Positions 24,557 through 36,072 of a stretch of DNA of 64,000 bases are shown here, piece after piece; positions within the stretch are counted from its first letter, which is position 1; every line of letters begins with the position of its first letter. The DNA comes from Costus lasius (lineage: Eukaryota > Streptophyta > Magnoliopsida > Zingiberales > Costaceae), in assembly GCA_027563935.2 (NCBI GenBank), contig CM050454.1, positions 24,549,501 to 24,613,500 on the forward strand. The letters run 5' to 3'. A model generated the notes under the pieces. The model did no database searches and had not been told where the DNA came from. It saw only the letters and a program-made list of their open reading frames with translations. The position numbers were made by a program, and so were the translations under genes.

Positions 24557-27500
24557 CTAGAAGTTGAGCAATCTCAACCCCATATCTCTAGCGTGACCAT
24601 CATGCTTCTGCTATGCCAAAGCCTTGGTCAATGGGTCTGCCAGATTGTTCTCTGTGTCTACTCTGCTAATCTTTACGTCACCTCTTTCAATGATCTCTCT
24701 GATCAGGTGAAATCTTCTGATTATGTGTTTGGATCTTTGATGAGACCGTGGTTCCTTAGCTTGTGCAATCGCTCCATTGTTGTCACAGTAGAGCTCAATG
24801 GGATCTATTGCACTAGGAACCACCTGAAGATCACATAGGAACTTCCTTATCCAAACGGCTTCCTTGGCTGCCTCAGAAGCGGCCACATACTCAGCCTCGG
24901 TTGTAGAATCTGCTATGGTGGATTGCTTGAAGCTCTTCCAGCATATAGCGCCTCCATTAATCTTGAACACATAGCCGGCCTGCGATCTAAAGTCGTCAGG
25001 GTCAGACTGGAACGATGCATCAGTGTAGCCCTCTATACTGAGCTCTTCCTGTCCCCCATAGACCAAGAACAAATCCTTAGTTCTTCTCAGATACTTTAGG
25101 ATGTTCTTTACAGCCACCCAGGGCTGCATTCCTGGATTGGATTGGTATCGGCTGGTTATGCTCACTGCATATGCCACATCTGGTCTAGTACACAACATTG
25201 CATACATGATCGATCCTACTGCCGAAGCATAAGGAATTCGACTCATGTCATCCCTTTCAGCCTGTGTTGTAGGACACTGGCTTTTTGAAAGAATAAGGCC
25301 ATGTCTTACTGGAAGGTATCCTTTCTTGGATTGCTCCATGTAGAACCTCTCCAGTACCTTATCAATGTAAGTACTCTGACTAAGGGCCAAGAGTCTCTTG
25401 GATCTATCCCGGTAGATCCTCACACCTAGGATATAGGCGGCCTCCCCTAAGTCCTTCATCTCAAAACACTTCCCTAACCATGTCTTCACAGCTTGAAGAC
25501 TAGGGATGTCGTTTCCGATGAGCAGTATGTCATCGACATACAAGACCAGAAAAATCACCAAGCTCCCACTGAACTTTCTGTATACACAGGCGTCATCTTC
25601 ACTTTTGATAAATCCATAATCTCTCACGGCTTCATCAAATCGAAGATTCCAACTTCGAGACGCTTGCTTTAATCCATAAATGGATCTTTTCAACCTGCAG
25701 ACCTTATTAGCATCTGCAGGATGGATGAAACCATCAGGTTGTGACATATACACATCCTCAGTCAGCTTCCTGTTAAGGAACGCTGTCTTTACATCCATCT
25801 GCCATATCTCATAGTCGTGATATGCAGCTATAGCAAGCAGTATCCGAATGGATTTGATCATGGCTACTGGCGAGAAGGTTTCATCATAGTCCACCCCGTG
25901 AACCTGTTTAAAACCTTTAGCCACTAGTCTACCTTTATAGGTAACTATATTGCCATCCATGTCTGTCTTCTTCTTGAAGACCCATTTACATCCTATGGGT
26001 TTTACCCCATCAGGCGGCACAACCAAATCCCAGACTTGGTTTGCTGACATGGAATCCATCTCGGATCGCATGGCGTCAAGCCATCTCTCGGAGTCCGGTC
26101 CACTGACCGCCTCATCATAGGTTCTGGGTTCATCCTCAATGATGAAGATTCCATCGTGTTGGGTCGGTAGCGACCCGTACCTGTCAGGTGCACGACGAAT
26201 CCTCCCAGATCTACGTGGGACCTGTGTCTGAGCCTCTGGTTGTACAACAACCGGTGCAGGTGGCTCAGATTCCATCTCATCGTCTTGTGGTTGCACTTGG
26301 ACTTCATCCAAGTCAAACTTCCTCCCACTAACTTCTTTCATGAGAAATTCTTTCTCTAGAAAGACAGCTCCCCGAGCAACAAAAACTTTGTTCTCGGCTG
26401 GGACATAGAAGTAGTATCCTCTAGTTTCCTTAGGATACCCCACAAATATACATTTATCAGATCTAGGTTCTAGCTTGCTAGAATCCTGACGTTTGACATA
26501 AGCCTCACATCCCCAGATTTTGATAAAAGTAAGGTTAGGGCGTCTTCCACTCCATACCTTGTATGGTATTTTGGAGACACTCTTAGATGGAACGTTGTTC
26601 AGTATCAGAGAAGCTGTCTCTAGTGCATGCCCCCAGAATGAGGGAGGTAGAGTTGCATGACTCATCATAGATCGAACCATATCCAATAAAGTTCGATTTC
26701 TCCTTTCAGACACACTATTCCATTGAGGTGTTCCAGGAGGAGTGAGTTGGGATACGATCCCACACTCCTTCAGATAGTCAAAGAACTCACCGCTCAGGTA
26801 CTCTCCACCTCGATCCGATCGAAGAGCTTTAATGGATCTTCCAAGCTGGTTCTCTACTTCATTCTTGAACTCCTTGAATTTCTCAAAGGATTCAGATTTA
26901 TGTCTCATTAAGTAGACATACCCATACCTACTGAAGTCATCAGTGAAGGTAATGAAGTAGTTGTACCCTCCTCTGGCTTGTTTATTAAAAGGCCCACACA
27001 CATCAGTATGTATGAGATCCAATAAACCTCCTGTCCTCTCACCAATCTTGGTGAAGGGCGCCTTTGTCATTTTCCCTAATAAACAAGGTTCACAAGTATC
27101 AAATTCCTCCAAGGAACTTGAATCTAACAATCCATTTGCATGGAGTTGTTGGATGCGATTCTTGTTTATATGGGCCAATCGACAGTGCCATAGGAAAGCA
27201 CCAACTGAACCACTCAGTTTGGTCCTTTTATTACTTATGTTACAGATAGAACTTTCCATATCCAAGATATACAGACCATTGCATAAAGTACCCTTCCCAT
27301 AGAACAGATTTGCAAATGAAAAAGAACAGGAGTTCTTATTTATTTCAAATTTAAATCCTTTTCTTGCTAAGCAAGGAATGGATATAATGTTCTTTGTAAG
27401 CGAGGGTACACAAAAGCAATTATCTAGTTCTAATTGAAGTCCAGAGGGCAAGGAGAGAGTCAAAACGCCTACAGCAACAGCAGCAACCTGTGCCCCGTTT

Positions 27501-28477
27501 CCAACGCGTAGGTCAATCTCTCCAAGCCGTACCGATCTACTTTTCTTGAGCCCCTGCATATTTGTACAAATATGAGCTCCACATGCGGTATCCAATACCC
27601 ATGACATAGAAGTAGAAAGATTGACTTCTGTAACATAGATACCTGAGCTAGAAGTTAAGGCCAAGCCCTTCTTCTCCTCATTCTGAAGCTGCCTGCAGTC
27701 CCTTCTCCAGTGACCCTGCTCGCCACAGTGGAAACACCTCTGGTCCTTTGATTTCTTCGCCCTTTTCTTCAGTGCCTTGGTAGGACCTTTGGCACTGCCC
27801 TTAGCACGTGCCTTACCCTTCTTCTTTATCTTCTTGGTCGCAGGGACCAAAAGAACAGAATTGGGTTTGGTCTTACCCATCTCGCGCTCGGCTGTTTGGA
27901 GCATATTCATTAATTCCTCCCGTGTGCACTCAATCCGGTTCATATTGAAATTAATGATAAAAGGACTGAAGCTAGGGGGCAAGGAATGTAGAATAAGATC
28001 CACAACCAGCTCGTTGTCTATGGCATGTCCCAGTTTTCTGAGATGATCCACGTTCCCAATAAGTTTGAGAACATGGGGTCTCACTGGTGCACCCTCAGAC
28101 AACTTGCACCGAAAGACTGCTTTGGCAGTGTCAAATCTCTCAGTTCTAGCCTGAGCCTAGAACATCTATTTCAGACGAGTAATCATCTGAAAAGCGTTCT
28201 GCTCCTCATAATGCACCTGCAGTTCAGGTGCCATACTGGCTAGCATAAGACATGCAACCTCCAAAGAGTCATCTTGATGCTTTCTATAAGCATCTCTTTC
28301 TGCCGTTCGGGCATTAGGCGGAGGAGCCGCAGGAAGAGCCTGTTCCAGGACATACAGCTTCTTCTCGAGCTTGAGGACTATCCTCAAGTTCCGATGCCAG
28401 TCCATAAAGTTAGTTCCAACTAACTTATCCTTATCAAGGAGAGATCGCAGTGATAATCCGCCAGTGTTCGTAGCCAT
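24557..28477 (-). pseudogene. Element F Gag-Pol polyprotein with three in-frame TAG codons
   Basis: Family-2 copia polyprotein starting at ATG 28475-28477. In order: Gag, a CFHCGEQGHWRRDC zinc knuckle, protease DTAC, an HX4H...CX2C finger, integrase (DVCGPF, RSDRGGEY, VSERRN), RT (YVDD) and RNase H. TAG codons at 28166-28168 and 28157-28159, in the Gag segment before 'AQARTERF', separate a 103-codon start from a 1163-codon open frame. A third TAG at 24611-24613 ends it after 'KALA', about 18 codons before the family's normal stop at 24557-24559. All three sit where related copies have Gln or allow CAG. The integrase has 'WNSVSE' where family 1 has 'WNGVSE'. The product would not be made intact. 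Confidence 0.92.
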
Positions 28478-30090
28478 TATTCTACAACACCCAAGAAGAA
28501 CAGATTAGTACTACTTTAAATCATTTAAACTGGACTTGTTTTAAATGATTATGGCTCCCACTATTTTAGTCGAATTGACAACCCACAAAGTCAATCGGGA
28601 AGTCTAAGACTTCCTAGTGAGATGGGATCCTTATTTCACACAGGGCTTTGCGTCCCACGAGGGTGGGATGAGATGCACAAAGTAACCCATGTTTCCTAAG
28701 GTGGGCGCGCCGGCCGGTTGCTCCAAGCAACTCCCCTTGTTAAAACAGTCTAGGCATTTCATGTCCAGCGAGGGCTGGATACAACATGAAACCCTAACCT
28801 TTCAACGATGCCTCTAGAATTTCACCATGTGCCCAGCACATGTGAACTTCTAGTCAAGTCCATTCCTAACCGTTATGCCCAGGGCCAATGAGTTTCCTTG
28901 CGAAGGCACGCCCAGGTTAAAACTGGACTGGGGAAACTATTGCCACCACGCACTTTCTAAAGATAAGTGGGTGCGTCCCACGAGGGTGGGAAACAATTCA
29001 CAACTCCACTGATCGATAGCTTAGTGAGGGCTACGCGTTAGAAGGCTACTAGACTTGATATTTATTTGAGGGTTTTTTAAGTCTCATCATCCTACATTTT
29101 ATCTTATGGCTATCATTACAGTCATGCATTCCTATGGTGATAGCATAACGATAAAACATTTCAGGCATGCTTCTGCAGTTAATAAAAGCAGTAAAGAATG
29201 ATGTGATCATATTCTATCCAAGACATTGAACCAATCCATGCCATGAAATAGGTTCAATTCTTGTCCTAGAACTCAAGCCCCAAAAACTAGACCTAGCCTA
29301 GCCGACCTCTAGCTTGAACTTCAAGGTTGGCTCCAAGGTCCTACCGGCATGGTTTAGCTCTCAAACCTTAAAGGTTCGGCCAATGCCATGGTCTTCTTTC
29401 AAGGATTATGCGTCACCATGCAAGAAGCCAAGTTAGCTAGCTCTCAAACCCAAAGGGTTCGGCCATGCCTATCTTGCGCCACTAAGCAAGCTTGTTGCGC
29501 CACCATCCAAGGTATGCATGCGCCAAGTTCCAAGTATACGCGCCACCCTAATCTTCTTCTTAGTCAAAAGCAAAAAGATAAGCGGCACGCAGGCCTCACA
29601 AGGATACAACACAGGCATGCAAAAGGGGGGTTTGACCAATGATCACATCATCATGCACAATCAAGGTATTTACTCATGCAATTCTACATGCTCTTGAAAA
29701 ACATAAAATTTAAAATTTTACTTTTTCATAAAATAGTCTCTTTTTCTCATTTTCTTCTCACAAATCTTATGGTTAATTGCGATTTATTTTTCAAGATGAT
29801 TTCAGAGATCCTTTCGGCTGGCAATTTTGTCAGATCAAGAGACTTGGCCAGTCCGAAGACACAATGCCCATCCTACTTGACAAAATCACGTGCGCCTTTG
29901 ATCTTTAAATCATACAAGAAAAATAGTCCAATAATCCAAAAGAGATTGAGAGGATGATAGAAACAAGAAACCTTAATTTTTCTACTTTTAGAAAAATCGT
30001 TTGCCATGCATCATGCTATTTACGAAAAATAGAAATATGGCATGTGAGCATGAAAGAAAAGCATAAAACATCGTTCGAGTCTTGCAAGTC
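28478..30090 (-). other. Element F 5' leader
   Basis: No supported gene. Three bulged hairpins parallel those of family 1. The first, 28646-28682, has outer arms CTTTG and CAAAG, and inner arms TCCCA and TGGGA. The second, 28758-28792, has outer TTTCATG and CATGAAA, inner TCCAG and CTGGA, and bulge TACAA on this strand. The third, 28971-29001, has inner TCCCA and TGGGA with a weak outer stem. All three share loop CGAGGG on this strand. Confidence 0.8.
28758..28792 (-). promoter_or_regulatory. Bulged hairpin in F leader (best family-2 example)
   Basis: Sense: outer arm TTTCATG, bulge TTGTA, inner arm TCCAG, loop CCCTCG, inner arm CTGGA, outer arm CATGAAA. All twelve pairs are Watson-Crick. 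The homologous hairpin of family 1 (for example 61816-61847) has outer GACTGTG/CACAGTC and inner CCAA/TTGG with the same TTGTA bulge. The conserved unit is the fold and the bulge, not the stem sequence. Function unknown. Confidence 0.7.
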
Positions 30091-30102
30091 GCTCTGATAC
30101 CA
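30091..30102 (-). other. Primer-binding site, element F
   Basis: Sense TGGTATCAGAGC, one base from the LTR end; complementary to the initiator-Met tRNA 3' end. Confidence 0.93.
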
Positions 30103-30103
30103 C

Positions 30104-32055
30104 TGTTGGGAAACCCCGGGGACATTTTACAATTTTTCAGAGTTGTAAACATTCATACATTCATTGCACAGCGGAAGAATGTCCCCGAAACAGGCCCGTC
30201 CCAAAAACCCAGTGAAGATCGCATGCAAGGGAGTCGACACGATGAGTTAGAAAATACCTTAGAGCAATTTGGAGCGATGCCGATGTAGGCGCCCAAGTGT
30301 GCGCCCTCTGCAGTCTCACACACACGGATCTCTTGAGTTCTCTTCTTCCACGCCCGGTGCTAGCCTCAGGAAGAAGATCCAAGCCTTTAGGGAGATGTTC
30401 ACTTCACATGCGCCACCAAGATAAACGATGCACCAAGAGAACAAGCCAAAACGCCAAGCACCAAAGCTCCTTGCGCCAAGGGAAAGGAGAGAAAGGCTTG
30501 CGGCTATGGAAGAGGAAGTTGCGCCCTTGCTCCAAGCTTTCGCCCCTCTACTTATGTTTTTGCCTCCAAGGTTTTGTTACATCATAAGAGAGGGCGACTA
30601 GGGTCACTTATAAAGAGCTAGAGGCGGTTAGGGCAAGGGTTGAGATTATGACAAGTGTATGGCTTGGATGAGAAGGTTTGAGGTAAGGAAAGTCTCCAAG
30701 ACTTTACCATAAACCTCATTCAACCTTTCCATAAGTCACCATGCCTTGCCTTGTGCGCCAAGGTCTAACCTTGCGCCCCAAGCAATGCCTTAAAGGCATG
30801 CATACCATCAACGGAAGAGGGCTAGGCGCCAATTGCTTCCTTAATGAAGCAATTTTGCCACCCTAACCCCATTATGCCCCTTAGGCGCCAATGGGGTTGG
30901 GTCTCTCCCCATTATACCCTTTTAGCCTCTCATCTCTTCATAAGAACTTGTTATTGGGCCTCATTGGATAATGAGCTAGCCCAAACTCCATTACATGGGT
31001 TGATTAAGCACTTGGATCCAATCCAATGCAACCCTAATTCAAATGTGACCAACCATGGCCAAATACGGGTCAACCTGCCAAAATTGAAGTTTGGTTCCAA
31101 TAATATTCTTCCATCTCATCAGGCCCATTGGCGCTGATGAAATCTCCCAATTAGATCCGAGTTATCCAATAACTCGATCATAAGGCTTCCCGATCAATAC
31201 GAGAACTCAAGTATCAAGGTGTGCGACCCTGTAGGTTCCTCTGACGCTGGCAGTGGTGACCAAAGGTCATCACAAGCAGTGAGTGGCACCGAGCAGTGCA
31301 TCGCTGCTACCCAGGTCGTCGGAATGGATATCGACATCGACATCCCCATCATCGCAACTAGGTACAGATGCATTACAGTCTCTTTGCCGAACTGATATCC
31401 GATTGGACAAGTGTGTCACCACTTGTTTTCATCCAATCACATGGCTATGACTAAATCAGGTTCTTACCTGGGTATGGCCATACACTTTCAGTCATAGAAC
31501 CATAAAGGAGCTCCATGGATATCATACTTCCCTAAGGAAGGGGCAAATCCTATGTCTGTCCATTGACCTTCTTATATGGGTCATGACATGCTCAATGACA
31601 GCCTTTATGACCTCCCAACTACGGCGAGGTGTTAGGTTGCATCAAAGCAAGTCAATAACCATATAGAATGATCAATGACCTCAAGTCAAGGGATCAATGC
31701 ATCTCCTTGTCACTTATGAGGATAACTCATGACACCAAGTCATAGCCTCATAGCGGGTCTATCCAGTATATCTTCCCATGATATACCCATGTGTCTGCGT
31801 TAGCACCCTGTGCCTAACCAGCCCACATACCAGTCTTACAAGCACCATAGCTGTCCCATATCTTCTAAGGTACATTGACTGGGGATAATTATTTGAGCAC
31901 AGATCCAATCTGTCTCCTGGGACATTATCATGTAAGTACACAATCGCAGGTGTAGACAGACGATGATAACGACAATGCCAAAATGATATATAAATATCAA
32001 TGTCAAGTAGTACATAAGTTGACTAGAACTAGGTCATAGGGCATATACACCAACA
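30104..32055 (-). repeat. Element F 5' LTR
   Basis: 1952 bp with 6-bp terminal inverted repeats TGTTGG and CCAACA. The three-stem junction is at 31243-31320. A TATA-like CTTTATAAG (sense) lies at 30607-30615, downstream of the junction in sense orientation, which would put the junction in U3. Confidence 0.94.
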
Positions 32056-33247
32056 TGATGTCCATGGGCCCCTAGATAGTGCTTGACTGAAAGTGTGTGG
32101 CCATACCCAGGTTTAGCCTGATTTAGTCATGACCATCGTCGTTGGAATAAACAAGTGTGACATGCTTGTCCAACTTAGATGATCAGCCTAGTAAAGGGAC
32201 ATGGATACTCTTATACCTTATCACAGTTTTGAAGTTGTCGATGGCGACATTTATTCCGATGACTTGGGTAGCGGCGATGTATTGCTAGGTACCACTCACC
32301 GCTTGTGATGATTGTGTCATCACTGCCAACGTCAACGGGACCTACAGGGTCGCACACCTAGACGCTAGAGACTCTGTATTGATCGGTTAGCCTCTGATTG
32401 AATCATTGTATGATTCAGATCATTTTGGGAAGCTGATGCTATGAGATTTCTTATAAGGAGATGATATTTTATTTTGTTCATGTTTGACTCATAGTTGACT
32501 CTAGTGGACCACGTTTGACCTCTGTTGACCTGAGTTGTCAAAATAAGTAAAACAAGGGTCATAGTGCAAGGTTGGGCCTGGCACTTTAGTCACATGAATA
32601 AAATAAAATCGTTAATTGACAAGAGAAATTTTTCTCTTGGTTAAATAATATGTATAGGCGCATTTCACTTGGTGAGTCTCGAACTTGAGACCCAGGGGTG
32701 GCGCTTGAACATAGTCCCGCATGGGAAAAATCTCCAAAGAGTAGCTGGCTCTTCTATTATAAATAAAGAGGCTCTCTTGGGAGATTTTGCACCAGTCTCT
32801 TTTCTCATCTCCTGTTGTTGCCTCCCCTCTGCTCCTGGCATGAGGGTCTTGTTGGTGACGACAATAAGAAAAAGTTCTTACATCATGGTTGGGACAAGTT
32901 GTAGTGCTGCCCACTCCTTGTCGCCAATGCTTCCCCTTCTCCTTGGTGCGTGGTCTTCGTGATTGGCGCAAGTAGAGAAGAAGCTTGAGGCGTGGATCTC
33001 TTCTCTTGAAGCTAGCACGTACGTGGAGTAGAGGAGTCTCAAGGCAGTCCGTGTGTGCACGAGTGTAGAGGACGGGCCGATTGTGCATCTCCAGTCGTCG
33101 ACATCGATAGCTTCAAGCTGCTAGTAAGGTATACCCCTATCACATCCTTTTTATTCTTCATAAGACGGTCCTTATTGTTGAATTAGGAATCTCATTTCCG
33201 GCTCGCTTCCGCTATTTCTATTTTTAAATAGCTAGGGGATTCCCAAT
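32056..33247 (+). repeat. Element N: family-2 LTR fragment, 5' part missing
   Basis: Plus-strand LTR, a diverged relative of the F LTR (read the reverse of 22588-24000). It starts inside the LTR at TGATGTCCATGG, directly at the F 5' LTR end, and seems to end near TTCCCAATA at 33247. The three-stem junction is at 32260-32334: outer TGAC/GTCA and TTGG/CCAA, third stem GTGATGA/TCATCAC. The expected first part (about 550 bp) is not on the other side of F. No primer-binding site follows 33247, so the right end is uncertain. Confidence 0.7.
32758..32765 (+). promoter_or_regulatory. TATA box candidate in LTR N
   Basis: TATAAATA, a canonical plant TATA sequence, followed by pyrimidine-rich DNA. It lies about 420 bp downstream of the junction structure in sense orientation. 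It is therefore consistent with a U3 promoter, although transcription cannot be shown here. Confidence 0.5.
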
Positions 33248-33513
33248 AGAGACACGGTCCCTAATTTTTATCGACGATTCAGAGAGAAATCGAGTTCTTC
33301 ACCGTCGCCCTAGGTTTCGCCGCCGGGAAGCGTATGGTGCATCTCCGGTCATGAAATTTGAGGAGAAGCTGTGGATAGAGGAGGAGAAGATTCCCAGAAG
33401 TTTAAGAACGAAAGGAGATCGATCGGAAGAGAAATCAACAGAAGACTCATCACCGACATTGTTCATCGCCGAAATTACGGCTGTAATTTCCATTACAGCC
33501 GTGCTGTAAAGTT
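33248..33513. other. Short unrecognised stretch between LTR N and element G
   Basis: Not recognised; no convincing coding frame. It contains an exact hairpin at 33477-33502: 11-bp arms starting ACGGCTG, separated by TTCC, only 12 bp from the G target site. The stretch may belong to N's internal region or to older host DNA that resumes at 46578. Confidence 0.5.
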
Positions 33514-33518
33514 GTTTT

Positions 33519-35186
33519 TGAAAGTCCCTAAAGGGGGGGGGGAACCCTAATAGGCGCATATCAGAGTTTTCACAAGCGGAAGCTAGGGTTTCTAAGATCG
33601 GTTTGCATGTCATATAATCAACTTATTAATACTTGTATAGATCAAATTAAGAGATCATACCAATGCCATTTCTTGGATGGCGACTTGGAAGCAAAGAAGC
33701 GTGTGCTTCTTCTCCAAAGCGTGCGCACACAAGATGATTGATGGCTTTCTCCTTGTCGTTCCTTGTGCTAGCAAGGATCTCCAAGTCTCCTGATCGTGTG
33801 AAAGGAATGTGATGATGTCTTTTGCTTGTCACACAACCTCCTTGGCGTGAAGACTCTCCTCACACGAGAGAGGCGTCGAAAGGAGAAGAGAGGCGAGCGT
33901 TCATCTCGAACGTGAGGCGTGAAGTCTATTTTGGAAACCATGACTTCCAAAAATAGCAAGTCATCACTTCATGCGTTCATGCATTCATGAACCAACCGCA
34001 AACTCCTTCTTTTGAACCATGCGCTCATGTGATGAGCCGGTTCAAATATATTTGGTTCAAAGACCAAATCAAACCAAGCCTTGGTCTAGATCATATAAAA
34101 CCAAATGGCTCAAGATCTAACCACACATCTCTTGATGCTCTTGATCTCATCGATCTAGCATCAGTTCTCTCGATCGAAGCTTACCGATCTCAAGCCCTAA
34201 TCAATCAAACATGATCGGACCAGATCTCACTTACAATCAGAGTTTAAACTCCTTTAAACTGAACCAAAACAATTCAGTCCACACGATCTGACTTAAGTAA
34301 GCCATATCATCAAATTGTGCGACCCTAAGGGTTTCCTTTAAATGTCGGTAACGATAACTTACGTTATCACCAACAGAGAGGGGTATCTAGCAACACATCA
34401 CTGTCTCCCGATATAAAGGAAAGAGTCTTCCAAGACTACACCCAAACCATAGCATAAGTGTGAATTCAATTCACCAGACATACTTGTTTCCTTTGCCACT
34501 GGATGTTCTTATTGGATAAGCATGTCAAGCCTGTAACTCCAATATGATGAGAGTGGTTAGATCAGATGAACATAGTCATCTGGGTATGGCCATACACTTT
34601 CTCAACCATCTCATCCAGGGGGCCCCTTTAGAACATCACACTCCAATCAAGGAGAAGGCAATCCTATATCTATCACTAGCGCCCTAACATGACTCATGTT
34701 CATTATCCAAGATAGTCTATAACCATTATGTTTCAAATGATATTGAACTACCTCAAAACAATGCCAATCATCATTTAGAAACACAAGTGATCTCAAGTCA
34801 GAGGAAATATGCCACTTGCTTGCATATAAGGATTATTCATATTGTGACAAGCAATTGAACATCCTAAGTAGGGTCTGTCCAGTACATCCAATGTACCCAT
34901 GAGTCTACATCTTATTCCATGCTCGAAGCATCCTATAAGATTAGAACACATATTAGTCTCAATCATATCAAGGCTGTCTCATGTTCACCAAGATATCTCG
35001 ACTAAGGACTATACTGCATGTCAGCCAAGCTGAACAGCATTGAGACATTATTCAGAAGTATACATATGGCAGCAGATAATGCAACAACCTGAATAACAAC
35101 CATTGCCTTTATAAACATTGAGTTTATACATGATACTGATATAATCCCAAGGCCTCAAACATTAGCCTTAAGGGCATACCCCAACA
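33519..35186 (-). repeat. Element G 3' LTR
   Basis: 1668-bp family-1 LTR beginning TGAAAGTCCCTAAAGG on this strand, with a ten-base G run. The three-stem junction is at 34342-34414, with middle stem GATAAC and GTTATC. Compared with the 5' LTR the differences include changes near 33664, 34222 and 34372, and one G fewer or more in a G run near 34619. Confidence 0.94.
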
Positions 35187-36072
35187 ATCTCCCACTTGCA
35201 CTTAATCTAATGGTTGAGAAATCTCAAACCCATATTATTACAGTGCTTCTCATGCTTCTGCTGCGCCAGAGGCTTTGTAAGCGGGTCAGCTAGATTGTCA
35301 TCTGTATGAACCTTACAGATCTTGATCTCTCCACGATCTATGATCTCCCGGATCAAATGAAACCTTCTCTGTATGTGCTTGGACTTCTGGTGCGACCGTG
35401 GTTCCTTTGCTTGTGCTATTGCTCCAGTGTTATCACAGAAGATAACCAAAGGATCTGCACTCGAAGGAATAACACCAAGTTCCTGAACGAACTTACGAAT
35501 CCACACTGCCTCCTTGGATGCTTCCGAGGCTGCAACATACTCGGCTTCTGTTGTAGAATCATCAACAATAGATTGTTTGAAACTTTTCCACACCACTGCT
35601 CCTCCATTCAAGCTAAAAACATAGCCTGATTGCGATCGGAAATCATCCTGGTCAGATTGGAACGAAGCGTCAGTATATCCTTCAATACTGAGTTCTTCCT
35701 GACCTCCATAAAGCAAGAACATATCTTTGGTCCTCCGAAGATATTTTAAAATGTTCTTGACTGCAATCCAGTGTGCCTTTCCTGGATTACTTTGGAATCG
35801 ACTGGTCACGCTTAACCCGTAAGCGACGTCTGGGCGAGTACATAACATCGCATACATAATGGACCCAATAGCCGAAGCATAAGGCGTATTGTCCATTTCA
35901 TCTTTCTCAGTCTGTGTTTGTGGATACTGACTCTTTGAAAGATTCAGACCATGTCTGACTGGAAGATATCCTCTTTTAGAATTTTCTAAATGGAATCTCT
36001 CCAGGACTTTATCGATGTAAGTACTCTGACACAGCCCGAGAAGCCTCTTAGATCTATCTCTGTAGATCTTCA

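Larger units (their letters stand above)
22588..32055 (-). mobile_element. Element F: copia retrotransposon, family 2
   Basis: Minus-strand element with 5' LTR 30104-32055, primer-binding site, leader, gag-pol and 3' LTR 22588-24535. The LTRs show roughly a dozen substitutions over 1.95 kb by eye, so F is older than B. The last four bases of the 3' LTR (expected TGTT in map order) are missing, and there is no target duplication, so the left edge was changed after insertion. On the right it abuts a family-2 LTR fragment (N). Three CAG-to-TAG stops disable the coding region. Confidence 0.92.

Noticed and set aside
33299..33613. 104-residue minus-strand frame spanning the N flank and the G LTR
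   Set aside because: It crosses the G insertion boundary at 33518/33519, so it is a chance chimeric frame.
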